Positions 51,488 to 60,758 are shown, counted from the stretch's first letter. The stretch: DNA of 64,000 nt from an uncultured Bacilli bacterium (GCA_934101575.1 CAKORJ010000003.1:83343-147342), one strand, 5' to 3'. The notes: generated from the sequence alone by a model not told the origin. Program-made: numbers and translations.

Positions 51488-51580
51488 TATGTTTAAGGCC
51501 TCGTTGCTTTAAACCACATTGAAAAGGTAAAAGTTCTATTTATAGACACCTTAAGAGTGAGTCTTAGGTAAAGATAAGGA
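51488..51580 (+). promoter_or_regulatory. L21-type ribosomal protein leader
   Basis: A structured ~90-base leader before rplU: hairpin GTTTAAGGC/GCTTTAAAC (about 51491-51514), a linker, and ACC(T)TAAGA-gtgag-TCTTAGGT (about 51550-51571) just before the AAGGAGG. Position and form match the L21 leader of Bacilli, thought to mediate feedback by a product of the operon. Not checked against a covariance model. Confidence 0.6.
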
Positions 51581-51587
51581 GGTAAGT

Positions 51588-51890
51588 ATGAAAGCAATAA
51601 TTAAAACTGGTGGAAAACAATATTTAGTTGAAGAAGGTTCAGTTATTTATGTAGAAAAATTAGATGCTGAGGAAGGTAAAAATGTTGTTTTTGATGAAGT
51701 ATTAATGCTAGATGGAAATTTTGGTAGTCCTAAAGTAGATGGTGCTAAAGTTACTGGTAAGGTTGTTAAACATGGTAAAGGTAAGAAAATTAGAATCTTT
51801 AAATATGTTAACAAGAGCAAAAGTACTCGTAAGAGTCAAGGACATCGTCAACCATATACAAAGGTTGAAATTACTAAAATTAATGGTTAA
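51588..51890 (+). CDS. rplU: 50S ribosomal protein L21
   Basis: 100 residues, full length: KAIIKTGGKQYLVEEGSVIYVEKLD at the start, and KIRIFKYVNKSKSTRKSQGHRQPYTKVEI at the end, the 23S-binding region. AAGGAGG precedes the ATG. First gene of rplU-prp-rpmA. Confidence 0.98.
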   Translation: MKAIIKTGGKQYLVEEGSVIYVEKLDAEEGKNVVFDEVLMLDGNFGSPKVDGAKVTGKVVKHGKGKKIRIFKYVNKSKSTRKSQGHRQPYTKVEITKING

Positions 51891-51895
51891 TTAAT

Positions 51896-52192
51896 ATGAT
51901 TAAAATCGAAGTAAAAGAAAATAATAAAAGAATAAGGGAAGTTAGTATTAAAGGACATGCTCTTTATGATGATTATGGTAAAGATATAGTTTGTGCATCT
52001 GTTAGTAGTATTGTTATTACTACTGTTAATGCTATATTGAGAGTTGATAGTAAAGCTATTTCTTATAGTGAGAATCCTTTTGTTATTGAGGTTCTTAAGG
52101 ATAGTGATATGACTTATTTACTTCTTGATAATATGATATCTTTATTAAAAGAACTTGAAAGAGATTATCCGAAAAACGTTAGATTTTTATAG
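51896..52192 (+). CDS. prp: Ribosomal-processing cysteine protease Prp
   Basis: 98 residues, YsxB/Prp family. The catalytic pair is visible: His in SIKGHALYDDYGKDIVCASVSSI and the Cys in VCASVSS. Prp removes the N-terminal extension of L27 before ribosome assembly and is essential where L27 carries it. Five bases after rplU with a poor ribosome site, so translational coupling. Confidence 0.95.
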   Translation: MIKIEVKENNKRIREVSIKGHALYDDYGKDIVCASVSSIVITTVNAILRVDSKAISYSENPFVIEVLKDSDMTYLLLDNMISLLKELERDYPKNVRFL

Positions 52193-52203
52193 GAGGAATA
52201 TTT

Positions 52204-52482
52204 ATGTTAAGATTAAATATCCAATTATTTGCTCATAAAAAGGGTGGTGGCTCTACTTCAAATGGTAGAGATTCTGCTGGGCGTAGATTAGGAGCTAAAC
52301 TTGCTGATGGACAAAGTACCAAAGCAGGAGCTATTATTTATCGTCAAAGAGGTACAAGAATTTATCCAGGAGTAAATGTTGGAATGGGTAATGATCATAC
52401 TTTATATGCTAAGATTGATGGTGTAGTTAAGTATGAAAGACTTGGAAGAGATAAGAAACAAGTAAGTGTATACGAAAAGTAA
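52204..52482 (+). CDS. rpmA: 50S ribosomal protein L27 with Prp-cleaved N-terminus
   Basis: 92 residues. The N-terminus MLRLNIQLFAHKKGGGSTSNGRDS carries the Prp site (LNIQLF before AHKKG), then RRLGAKLADGQ and IIYRQRGTRIYPGVNVGMGNDHTLYAKIDG. The mature Ala-His-Lys-Lys end reaches the peptidyl-transferase centre. TAGGAGG upstream. Terminator AAGTGTA/TACACTT with T-run overlaps the stop. Confidence 0.98.
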   Translation: MLRLNIQLFAHKKGGGSTSNGRDSAGRRLGAKLADGQSTKAGAIIYRQRGTRIYPGVNVGMGNDHTLYAKIDGVVKYERLGRDKKQVSVYEK

Positions 52483-52494
52483 TACACTTTTTTT
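52464..52494 (+). terminator. rpmA terminator
   Basis: AAGTGTA (52464-52470) and TACACTT (52483-52489), loop of 12, T-run to 52494. Confidence 0.75.
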
Positions 52495-52512
52495 GATATA
52501 GAGGTATTTTTT

Positions 52513-53691
52513 ATGAAGGTTAATGATATTTATGAAGTTAAAATAATAGATGATAATCATAATGGTAATGGTATTGGTAAGATTGATGGTTTTCCTGTTT
52601 TTGTTAAGGGTACTGTTTGTGAAGATATTGTTAAGGTTAGAATTGTTAGAGTTTTAAAGAAATATGCTGTTGGAGAGGTTGTTTCTTTTGCGTTTAAGGA
52701 TGATAGGCATATTTCTGTTTTGTGTCCTTATTATGATAGATGTGGTGGTTGTGTGCTTGGACATATTTCTTATGAAAGGGAGATTTTGCTTAAGAATAGA
52801 TATTTAAAGAAACTTTTTGGCAATGTTTTTGAAGGAGTTACTTATTTTGATAGATTTAATTATAGAAATAAGGTTAAGTTTCATGTTGTAAATGGTAAAC
52901 TTGGGTTTTATGATGAGTCTAGTAATGATTTAATTTGTGTTTCTAGTTGTATGCTTATTTGTGATGAGGTTTCTAATTTTATTAAGATTTTTGATAAGAT
53001 TGATTTAAGTGGCATTAATGAGATAACTGTTAGAAAAGGTGATAATGGGCTCCTTTTATATATTTTAGGCAGTATTTCTTTGAATGATTTAGAAAAAATA
53101 AAGTCATGTAAAGAAGTTATTTCTATTTATGAAAATGATAATCTTGTTTATGGTGATTCATTTATTATGTCTTCTATTGGAAATGTTAAATATTTTATTA
53201 ATCATAAGGCTTTTTTTCAGATTAATAGTGAATGTTGTTATCATTTGTATGGGGAGATTAAGAGGAATGTTTTAGGAGATAGTCTTTTGGATTTGTATTG
53301 TGGAACTGGTTCTATTGGTATTTATGTTTCAGATGTTTGTAAGAATGTAGTAGGGGTTGAGGTTAATCCTGAATCGGTTAAATGTGCTAATAAGAATATT
53401 AAGATTAATAATATAGATAACTATGAAGTTATTTTGGGAGATGCTTCGGTTATTTGTGATAAGTTTGATACTGTAGTAGTGGATCCGCCTAGAAGTGGTC
53501 TTAGTAAGGATGTTATTAGTAATATAAATTCTATGAGAGCTAAGAGACTTATTTATGTTTCTTGTAATCCTAGTACTTTAAAAAGAGATATAGAACTTTT
53601 AATTAATTATGAACTTATTAGTGTTAAGGGGTTTAATATGTTTCCTTGTACTAAGCATGTTGAGTGTTTGTGTGTTTTTGATCTTAAATAA
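52513..53691 (+). CDS. 23S rRNA (uracil-5-)-methyltransferase, RumA/RlmD family
   Basis: 392 residues: an N-terminal TRAM domain (GNGIGKIDGFPVFVKGTVCEDIVKVRI), an iron-sulfur motif CPYYDRCGGC with a later Cys, and a C-terminal Rossmann methyltransferase (LLDLYCGTGSIGIYVSDVCKNVVGVEVNPESV; VDPPRSGLSKD; the nucleophile in YVSCNPSTLKRDI). It makes m5U in rRNA or tRNA; which site cannot be told. GAGGTA precedes the ATG. Confidence 0.93.
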   Translation: MKVNDIYEVKIIDDNHNGNGIGKIDGFPVFVKGTVCEDIVKVRIVRVLKKYAVGEVVSFAFKDDRHISVLCPYYDRCGGCVLGHISYEREILLKNRYLKKLFGNVFEGVTYFDRFNYRNKVKFHVVNGKLGFYDESSNDLICVSSCMLICDEVSNFIKIFDKIDLSGINEITVRKGDNGLLLYILGSISLNDLEKIKSCKEVISIYENDNLVYGDSFIMSSIGNVKYFINHKAFFQINSECCYHLYGEIKRNVLGDSLLDLYCGTGSIGIYVSDVCKNVVGVEVNPESVKCANKNIKINNIDNYEVILGDASVICDKFDTVVVDPPRSGLSKDVISNINSMRAKRLIYVSCNPSTLKRDIELLINYELISVKGFNMFPCTKHVECLCVFDLK

Positions 53692-53717
53692 TTATAGAGT
53701 TTAAAGGAGTGTTAATT

Positions 53718-54125
53718 ATGATTGAATATAATAGTTTAAGTGTTTCTGAGTATGTTCATATTTTAAATGCAGTCGGTTGGAAACTTCCTTCAATGAGGCT
53801 TCTTAAGATATCTTTAGAAAATGGAGTTAATGTAAAGTGTGTTGTTCAAGGAAAAACTATAGGTATGGCTAGGTTTGTTTCAGATGGAGGGTATGCTGGA
53901 TTAATAATGGATGTTGTTGTTATTCCAAAGTACCAAAGACGAGGATATGGGAAACTTTTAATTGAAAGTTTACTTGATTATATTAAAAATGGTTTAGAAG
54001 ATGGGGAAGAGGTAATGATTCAACTTTTATCTGCGCCTGGAAAACAATCTTTTTATAGTTTGTTTGGTTTTAAAGTGAAGAAGGAAGTTGCTGAAGATGG
54101 AATGTATATGTGGTTAAAGAAATAG
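53718..54125 (+). CDS. GNAT-family N-acetyltransferase
   Basis: 135 residues, minimal GNAT: GKTIGMARFVSDGGYAGLIMDVVVIPKYQRRGYGKLLIESLLDYI with the Q/RxxGxG acetyl-CoA loop (RRGYGK), and FYSLFGFKVKKEV near the end. The substrate is unknown. AAAGGAG fixes the ATG at 53718 instead of the GTG at 53709. Confidence 0.88.
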   Translation: MIEYNSLSVSEYVHILNAVGWKLPSMRLLKISLENGVNVKCVVQGKTIGMARFVSDGGYAGLIMDVVVIPKYQRRGYGKLLIESLLDYIKNGLEDGEEVMIQLLSAPGKQSFYSLFGFKVKKEVAEDGMYMWLKK

Positions 54126-54225
54126 GATATATTTGTAATTTGGTTTACATTGTATGTTGTAACATTAAAGTAATTTGTTTTAAAAGTTTTTGAGTTAGGA
54201 TATAATTATTTTATTGGAGGTAATT

Positions 54226-54285
54226 ATGGAAAATATTACTTATTATAATAGAAATTTTGTTTTTAATGAAAGTAAAGTTTTATGA
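54226..54285 (+). CDS. 19-residue ORF with strong ribosome site
   Basis: MENITYYNRNFVFNESKVL, then TGA, preceded by TTGGAGG 7 bases before the ATG and a TATAAT near 54201. It may be a tiny protein or the 5' stub of a deleted gene. The DUF368 gene starts 68 bases later with its own ribosome site. Confidence 0.35.
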   Translation: MENITYYNRNFVFNESKVL

Positions 54286-54353
54286 TAATTAATAAAAATT
54301 AGTGGTAAAAATATAATTATAATGGTAGAATATTTTGTATTGGAGATGATATT

Positions 54354-55241
54354 ATGAAGAGTTTTATTGTTAATGGTTTTAGGGGATTTTGTATGTCTCT
54401 TGCTGATAGTGTTCCTGGTGTTTCTGGGGGTACTGTTGCATTTATCCTTGGATTTTATGATAAGTTTATTAATAGTCTTAACGCTCTTTTTAGTAAAGAT
54501 GGTGATAAGAAAAGTGCAATTAAGTTTTTAGTTAAACTTGGTATTGGTTGGGTTATTGGTATGTGTCTTGCTACACTTATTTTATCTAAGGTTTTTGAGA
54601 CTCATATTTATATTGTTAGTTCTCTGTTTGTAGGATTCATTTTATTTGCTATTCCTTTGATTGTTAAGGATGATATTAAGATTTTGAAGGGCAATTATAA
54701 ACATTTGATATTTACTTTGATTGGAGTAGTGGTGGTATCTCTTCTTACTTATTTTAATCCTAGTTCTTCTAGTAGTTTGGATATTAGTGTTTCTAGTTTA
54801 AATATTGGTCTTTGTTTATATACTTTTGTTGCGGGAATGGTTGCTATTTCTGCGATGGTTTTACCTGGTATATCTGGATCAACTTTACTTTTAATATTTG
54901 GTCTTTATCTTCCGATTATTAATGGTATTAAAGAAACACTTCATATGAATTTTGAATTTGTTCCTATACTTTTTATATTTGGTCTTGGTGTTATTGCAGG
55001 TATATTTCTTGTTATTAGACTTGTTAAGAAGGCTCTTGAAAAGTATAGAAGTCAAACTATATATACTATTATTGGTCTTATGATTGGTTCTATATATGCT
55101 ATTTTTATGGGACCTACTAGTTTGAGTGTTCCTAAAGCTCCTTTGTCTTTTGGTACATTTAGTATAATTGCTTTTATAGTAGGTGGAGTGATAGTTTTAT
55201 TAATGGAATATGTTAAGAATAAGTTAGGTAGTGAAGAATAA
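54354..55241 (+). CDS. DUF368 family undecaprenyl-phosphate flippase (PopT-like)
   Basis: 295 residues with about eight membrane helices and the duplicated DUF368 signature: GFCMSLADSVPGVSGGTVAFILGFYDKFI and GMVAISAMVLPGISGSTLLLIFGLYLPII. DUF368 proteins recycle the C55-P lipid carrier across the membrane for wall synthesis. Its presence implies a lipid-carrier-dependent envelope. TTGGAGATGA precedes the ATG. A hairpin with T-run (about 55239-55290) follows. Confidence 0.9.
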   Translation: MKSFIVNGFRGFCMSLADSVPGVSGGTVAFILGFYDKFINSLNALFSKDGDKKSAIKFLVKLGIGWVIGMCLATLILSKVFETHIYIVSSLFVGFILFAIPLIVKDDIKILKGNYKHLIFTLIGVVVVSLLTYFNPSSSSSLDISVSSLNIGLCLYTFVAGMVAISAMVLPGISGSTLLLIFGLYLPIINGIKETLHMNFEFVPILFIFGLGVIAGIFLVIRLVKKALEKYRSQTIYTIIGLMIGSIYAIFMGPTSLSVPKAPLSFGTFSIIAFIVGGVIVLLMEYVKNKLGSEE

Positions 55242-55317
55242 ATGTTATGTAAAGTTCTTGTTTTTATGTAGCATTTCTTTCTTTTTTTTTGTATAATTTT
55301 TTTTAGGAGGATAAGTT

Positions 55318-56220
55318 ATGTCTAAGTTTGATAAAGAATATTTAAAATTATGTAAGAAGATATTAACTGATGGTATAGAGGTTGAAAATAGGACTGGTAC
55401 TAATTCTATTAAAATACCTAGTTATAATTTTCATTTTGATCTTAGTGAGGAGTTTCCTATGCTTACTACTAAACAAGTTTTTTATAAGAATGCTATTACG
55501 GAAATGCTTTGGATTTATCAAGCACAAAGCAATGACGTTAGATGGCTTCAGGAGAGAAATAATCATATTTGGGATGAGTGGGAAATAGATGAGGATGGTT
55601 TATGGAAAGCTACTCAAAATGTTTTAGATGAGAATGGTAATCTTGTAAAAAAAGATATTGTTAAGGATTTTGGAAAGGATTGGGCTCATACTATTGGGAC
55701 TGCTTATGGTTGGATTGTTAATAGATATGGTCATATTGATAATTTAATTAATAAAATTAAGAATAATCCTACTGATAGGAGAATGATTATGAGCTTATGG
55801 CAAGATGAGTTTTTAGATACTGCTGTTTTACCTTCTTGTGTTTGGTGTAGTGAATGGGATGTAACAGATGGAAAGGTTAACATGATGGTTCATCAAAGAA
55901 GTTGTGATGTTCCTTTAGGACTTCCTTTTAATGTTACTCAGTATGCTGTTTTACTTAGTATGATTGCTCAGTGTACTAATTTAAAACCAGGTTCTATTGA
56001 TTGGTCTATTAAAGATGCTCATATATATGTTAACCAAGTTGAAGGAATTAAAAAGCAAATTGAAAGAGGAGATACTTTGGAGGATTTAGAGGCTCCAGAA
56101 CTATGGTTAAATCCAGAGAAAAAAGACTTTTACCAGTTTGATAATTCAAGGGAGTTAAAAGATATAAAAATAAGAAAGTATAAACATCATGGAAAGATAT
56201 CTTTTCCAATATCACAATGA
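55318..56220 (+). CDS. thyA: Thymidylate synthase ThyA
   Basis: 300 residues. It converts dUMP and methylene-THF to dTMP and DHF. NRTGTNSIKI (phosphate-binding Arg), ITEMLWIYQAQSNDVRWLQ, the catalytic Cys in LPSCVWCSEWDV (where PPCH is usual), MVHQRSCDVPLGLPFNVTQYAVLLSMIAQ and DAHIYVNQVEG are all present. TTAGGAGG before the ATG. It overlaps folA by 4 bases (ATGA), so the product DHF is handled by the next enzyme. Confidence 0.97.
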   Translation: MSKFDKEYLKLCKKILTDGIEVENRTGTNSIKIPSYNFHFDLSEEFPMLTTKQVFYKNAITEMLWIYQAQSNDVRWLQERNNHIWDEWEIDEDGLWKATQNVLDENGNLVKKDIVKDFGKDWAHTIGTAYGWIVNRYGHIDNLINKIKNNPTDRRMIMSLWQDEFLDTAVLPSCVWCSEWDVTDGKVNMMVHQRSCDVPLGLPFNVTQYAVLLSMIAQCTNLKPGSIDWSIKDAHIYVNQVEGIKKQIERGDTLEDLEAPELWLNPEKKDFYQFDNSRELKDIKIRKYKHHGKISFPISQ

Positions 56221-56690
56221 TAATAAATATAATAGCTGCGGTAGGTAAAAACTTGGAACTTGGTAAAAATAATAGATTAATTTGGTCTATAAAAGAGGAT
56301 CTAAAATATTTTAAAGAGAAAACTACTGGAAAGGTAGTAGTTATGGGTGAGAATACCTATAATTCAATAGGGAAAGCTCTTCCTAATAGGAATAATATAG
56401 TTCTGTCGTATGATAAAAAACAGATAAAAGATGTAACTGTAATAAATGATTATAAAGAGGTATTTTGTTTAGATGAAAAGGAAATATTTATAATTGGAGG
56501 GGCTTCTATTTATAAATTATTTCTTCCGTATGCTAATAATTTATATTTAACTGAAATAGATATGGAGGATAAGAATGCTGATTGTTATTTTCCGTCTTTT
56601 GATAAAACTAAATATGTAAAAGAGATAATAGGGGCTAATACTAAAGATGATATAAATTATTCATTTGTTTGTTATAAGAGAAAGGGATAG
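56217..56690 (+). CDS. folA: Dihydrofolate reductase
   Basis: 157 residues: IIAAVGKNLELGKNNRLIWSIKEDLKYFKEKTTGKVVVMGENTYNSIGKALPNRNNIVLS, then IFIIGGASIYKLFLPYANNLYLTEID. It regenerates THF after ThyA. The catalytic acidic residue (Glu/Asp28 region, SIKEDLKYF) is present. Middle gene of thyA-folA-tmk; starts inside the thyA stop. Confidence 0.96.
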   Translation: MIINIIAAVGKNLELGKNNRLIWSIKEDLKYFKEKTTGKVVVMGENTYNSIGKALPNRNNIVLSYDKKQIKDVTVINDYKEVFCLDEKEIFIIGGASIYKLFLPYANNLYLTEIDMEDKNADCYFPSFDKTKYVKEIIGANTKDDINYSFVCYKRKG

Positions 56691-56694
56691 AGAA

Positions 56695-57360
56695 ATGAAA
56701 GGAAAACTAATTGTAATTGAAGGTTCAAGTGATGGAATTGGGAAGACAACGCAGTTTAATCTTTTAAGACAAAGATTACTTGATGAAAATATAAAAGTGG
56801 AGTCTCATCATTTTCCTAGTTATAATACGTATCAAGGAAAACCGGTAGAGGAATATTTAAAAGGAACATTTGGAAAACCTGATCAGTTATCTCCTTATTT
56901 TGTAAATAGTTTATATGCAGTAGATAGAGCAATTACTTGGAATATAGATTTAAAGAAAAAGTTTGAGCAAGGGGATACTATTTTGCTTGATAGATATACT
57001 ACATCAAGTTTGATATATCAAAGTACTTTGATTGAGGATAATGAAGAGAAGAAAAGATTTTTAAATTATGTGATGGATTTTGAATATAATAAAATAGGTA
57101 TAAAAAAGCCTGACAAAGTGATTTTTTTAACAGCAGATTTGGATATAATTACGAAGATGAGAAATAAAAGAAAAGAGGAAAATGGTGAGGTAGTAGAAGG
57201 GGATATTCATGAGAATGATTTAACTCTTATGAAGAAGGTTTATGATAATGCAACATTTGTAGCAGATTATTTGTCTTGGGATATAATAAATTGTTCTAAA
57301 GATGGACAAATGAAATCAATTAAGGAAATAAGTGATGAAGTATATAAAGTGGTTGTATAA
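56695..57360 (+). CDS. tmk: Thymidylate kinase, intact copy
   Basis: 221 residues. dTMP to dTDP. P-loop GSSDGIGKT (10-18), the DR motif LLDRYTTSSLIYQ, and the lid region MRNKRKEENGE. The ATG at 56695 is 5 bases past the folA stop; the longer frame from 56665 would overlap folA. It completes a dTMP operon. A second copy at 61394-62068 is nearly identical from residue ~28 onward. The IS begins 8 bases after its stop codon. Confidence 0.93.
   Translation: MKGKLIVIEGSSDGIGKTTQFNLLRQRLLDENIKVESHHFPSYNTYQGKPVEEYLKGTFGKPDQLSPYFVNSLYAVDRAITWNIDLKKKFEQGDTILLDRYTTSSLIYQSTLIEDNEEKKRFLNYVMDFEYNKIGIKKPDKVIFLTADLDIITKMRNKRKEENGEVVEGDIHENDLTLMKKVYDNATFVADYLSWDIINCSKDGQMKSIKEISDEVYKVVV
56752..57350 (+). repeat. 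Long direct repeat, copy 1 (tmk body)
   Basis: About 600 bases nearly identical to 61453-62050 in the same orientation, differing at scattered single bases; the first ~50 bases of the genes are more diverged. Recombination between the copies would delete the 4.7 kb between them. Confidence 0.85.
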
Positions 57361-57367
57361 TTGTAAA

Positions 57368-58461
57368 TGATGTGAGACAAAATTTATAAAAAAATTAAAA
57401 GCAATATGATATAGTTATTATGTAATTATTGAATATTGTTTTTTTCTATAATTTTTTGTCTCATTTCAAGAGGAGATAACCAATTTAATGATTGCATTGG
57501 AATATTATTGGAACATTTTAGATAGGCTTTCATTTGTTTTAATAAATCATCATATGAGTGAAATTGTAAATATGAATAAAATCTTTGTTGATCGTTTCTA
57601 TGGCTTCTTTCAACTTTACCATTATGTCTAGGTGTACGTGGTCTAATTAGTTTATGAGTAATATTTAATTCGTTTAATAAAGCATCAAGAGGATGAATTT
57701 TATCTGTTTTCATTGTATAAGTGAATTCTTGTCCGTTATCTGTTTGAATTATTTGTGGTTTATATCCGAAATAAACAATAGCTCTTTTAACAAAATCAAT
57801 AGTTGAATAGGATGATTGTTCTTTATAAGGATAAATAAAACGTTTACGAGAAGCTTCATCAATAACTGTATATTGATAGAATTTATCAGGCATCTGTCCA
57901 ACATAACATTGTTTTGGAACTGCTTTAACATCCATTTGCCATTTAATACCAATTTCAGTAGGAGTATCATACTTTTTAGGAGTATATTTAGAATGGTGTT
58001 CAGTATTAACTTTATATTTTAATTTTCTAACAATTCTAAATAAAGAACAGGCATGTCTAGAATAACCTTTTTCGACTCTTAATTTACCATATAATTCACA
58101 AAGAGATATATTAGGGTTCCTTCTAATATAGTTTTTAATCTAAGATAATTCTTCTTCAGTATGAGCATTAGGATGTGGAGTAAGAGGTTTATTAGATTTA
58201 TCAACCAAAGAATCTTTAGTACCATCAAATCTTTTATTCCATCTCATAAGAGAGGCTTTAGAACATTTATATCTTCTACATACAAAAGATATAGGATTTC
58301 CATTTCTATATAATAAAACAGCGTAATATTTAGTATTTAAACTATGTGGATAATGTGATATACTTGTCATAGAAATAAGTCCTTTCTAATAAAAATGTTT
58401 ATTGATAATTACATTTTACTAGACTTATTGCTTTTTTACTATATATAAAAGTCTCACATCA
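57368..58461 (-). mobile_element. Insertion sequence, about 1.1 kb, IS481/IS3-like
   Basis: Terminal inverted repeats TGATGTGAGAC at 57368-57378 and 58451-58461 (exact), with a further shared AGCAATA about 20 bases inside each end. The heptamer ATTGTAA occurs at both borders (57360-57366 and 58462-58468), a candidate target duplication offset by one base on the left. One transposase gene with a single nonsense codon inside. It is inserted directly downstream of tmk. Confidence 0.8.
57426..58370 (-). pseudogene. DDE transposase with one in-frame TAG
   Basis: Reading from the ATG at 58370, a helix-turn-helix half (YKCSKASLMRWNKRFDG) runs to a single TAG at 58139-58137. The same frame then continues without any break (IKNYIRRNPNISLCELYGKL ...) into the integrase core: WQMDVKAVPKQC (first Asp), IIQTDNGQEF (second Asp), THKLIRPRTPRHNGKVERSHRND (Glu). 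It ends at 57426. Total 315 codons. CAG to TAG would explain it. Either a dead copy or one needing amber read-through. Confidence 0.85.
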
Positions 58462-58557
58462 ATTGTAACACTACACTAAACATAACAGGAGCTTCGTATA
58501 GGATGTATACATAGTTTTGTGAATATGATATAATAGTTGAAAATGAGGAAAGAAATT

Positions 58558-59308
58558 ATGGCCTTATATAATATCTTTTTTAGTCCAACTGGAGGGACTA
58601 AGAAGGTTGCAGATATAATTATGAAAGGAACAGAACAAACCTTTGAGACAATTGATCTCATCAAACAGCCAGATGAATTGAATAAGAAGGACTTTGTGAA
58701 AGACGATATATGTTATAACTGTGCCATCTTATGATGGACGTATTCCTTCTGTTATCGCAGAAATGTTTAAAGATATTAAAGTAGAGGGGACTAAGGCTGT
58801 CTTAACTGTTGTATATGGAAATCGTGCTATTGATGATACATTAGTAGAATTACAAGATGTTTTAGAAGTATCTGGCTTTGTATGTATTGCAGGAATGGAG
58901 GCTGTGTCAGAACATTCTTTAATGCCTCAGTTTGGAACAGGACGACCAGATCAGCAGGATGAAAAAGAATTATTGGAGTTTACTTCTGAAATCATACATT
59001 GTGAGAGATATGAAACACCTAAGTTTCCAGGACACAGACCTTATGTGCAATACGGAGGAGTACCACTTAAACCTTCTGTAAGTAGAAAGTGTACATCTTG
59101 CGGCTTATGTGCAAAAGAATGTCCAACAGGTGCTATATCATTAGACAATCCAAAAATCACGAATAAAGATCAATGTATTTCATGCATGCACTGTATAGCT
59201 GTTTGTCCTAATAAAGCCAGACATTATAATAAACTATTGAGCTTTATAGCAGGAAGAAAAATGAAGAAGGTATGTTCTAGTAGAAAAAACAATAAATTAT
59301 ATTTGTGA
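58558..59308 (+). pseudogene. EFR1-type flavodoxin/ferredoxin, frameshifted
   Basis: The first frame (58558-58733) reads MALYNIFFSPTGGTKKVADI, a flavodoxin FMN loop. It breaks near 58713, where one extra T shifts the frame. The second frame continues VPSYDGRIPSVIAEMF, and ends with two ferredoxin clusters CTSCGLCAKECPTGAI and CISCMHCIAVCPNKA. EFR1 proteins carry electrons between flavin and 4Fe-4S centres. Base composition is less A/T-rich than the core genes, suggesting transfer. A TATAAT lies near 58529. Confidence 0.85.
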
Positions 59309-59337
59309 TAAAATGAAGAAAAGAAAGGTTGAGACAT

Positions 59338-60042
59338 ATGAATAATATAAATAAAAAAATCAAGATATTCTCTGGTGCACAATTAAAATATATCGCATTT
59401 GCTTCAATGCTTATTGATCATCTCAATAAAACACTAATTTATCCTAATCTAGATGGTGGCATGCTGAATAGAGTCAGTGATCTATTTGATATTCTAGGTA
59501 GAATCGCTTTCCCTATATTTATCTTTCTTCTCGTAGAAGGATACTTTCATACAAGAAACAAATGGAAATACTTAGGAACTCTTCTTCTCTTTGGTATCAT
59601 CTCCGAAATACCATTTGATATGTGTACATCAGCTGTTTTTTTTGAGCCAAACTGGAACAACATTATGTTTACTTTATCATTCGTACTTGCAATCATATGG
59701 TTTATTGATGTACTCAAAAGGAAGTTAAATAAACCATTATGGTATTTTGTTTCTTTCCTTATTGTGGGTATTATGTGCTTTGTCGCAATGAATGCAGGAT
59801 TAGATTATGAACACCATGCTGTACTTATTGGCTATTTCATGTATCTCTTTCATGATCGATATATCTATTCTATCCCGTTCTGTTATGCTTCAATGTTTAA
59901 AGAACCATGGGCTTTACTTGGATTTAGTTTAAACCTGACTTATAACGGAGAAAGAGGCAGACAAAATAAGCTTTTTAACTACTTCTTCTATCCAGTACAT
60001 CTTCTTGTTTTAGGAATAATAAGAATGACTCTTCATATTTAA
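59338..60042 (+). CDS. TraX-family membrane protein
   Basis: 234 residues with about seven membrane helices and the TraX/acyltransferase-like pattern: SGAQLKYIAFASMLIDHLNKTLI at the start, DILGRIAFPIFIFLLVEGYFHTRNKWKY, SEIPFDMC, and NKLFNYFFYPVHLLVLGIIR at the end. TraX proteins resemble F-pilin acetylases; in Bacillota the role is unknown. ATG at 59338 with AAAGGTTGAG upstream. C is used at third positions more often than in neighbours, so it is probably acquired. Confidence 0.85.
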   Translation: MNNINKKIKIFSGAQLKYIAFASMLIDHLNKTLIYPNLDGGMLNRVSDLFDILGRIAFPIFIFLLVEGYFHTRNKWKYLGTLLLFGIISEIPFDMCTSAVFFEPNWNNIMFTLSFVLAIIWFIDVLKRKLNKPLWYFVSFLIVGIMCFVAMNAGLDYEHHAVLIGYFMYLFHDRYIYSIPFCYASMFKEPWALLGFSLNLTYNGERGRQNKLFNYFFYPVHLLVLGIIRMTLHI

Positions 60043-60066
60043 ATAAGTTAAAAATACATCATCTAA

Positions 60067-60573
60067 AGTTCATATTATTCGTTTAATATTGATTTCATCG
60101 TCAGAAAGAAACGACTGCAGAAGGCACAGATTATTTCTGACCTACTGTGCTATGGGCCTTGTCCGGAACCTGAAGATGCAATAGAACAAAGAATCACAAT
60201 ATCTGCAACAGGCAGAGTTTGGTTTACAGAGTATTTGTTTGGTAAAATAGGATGTGAGAGGAAACCTGTTGGCAGAAAACTTCAGTTCTCTATTGACAAA
60301 GAAAAAGCGATGGACATCTTATCAAAGATAGCAAATTACCTAGAAGAAGAACCAATGTTAATTCGCTGCACTGATATTGGTGATTGGACTTTAATAGCGA
60401 CAGATGTATCAGGTGATGCACAGCAGATGTCATGTTCGCTATGCGGAGGTGTAGTTGTTGACGAAGTTGATTTGGCAGACTTCATTCGAGAGCAAATTCC
60501 TATTGATGATTTAGCTGTATTTGTTGGAGACAGTGATAAACTACAGCTACAGAAAAATGCCTGCATTATATAG
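60067..60573 (+). pseudogene. N-terminally truncated gene of unknown family
   Basis: An open frame of 168 codons from 60067 with no ATG and no ribosome site in its first half. It reads FIVRKKRLQKAQIISDLLCY, GPCPEPEDAIEQRITISATG, then FSIDKEKAMDILSKIANYLEEE and ends LQLQKNACII. A TTG at 60235 could start the last 112 codons but lies mid-domain. Higher GC than the core genome. The 185 bases after it (60574-60758) contain no gene that I can see. Confidence 0.5.
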
Positions 60574-60758
60574 TGCGAAGGGTGTGTATCGACTGTTTCC
60601 CGAATACTTCAATAGTTAAGACCTCTGTTTTACTGTTGAAAAAATGGATGTGGATTAGGACTTTCGGCAAACGTGGACTTGTTTCCGGATTGATATGATA
60701 TGTTTCCGAGAACGGAAAGCCTATCTGACATCAATTAGCAGGTATCGAGCCACATTGA

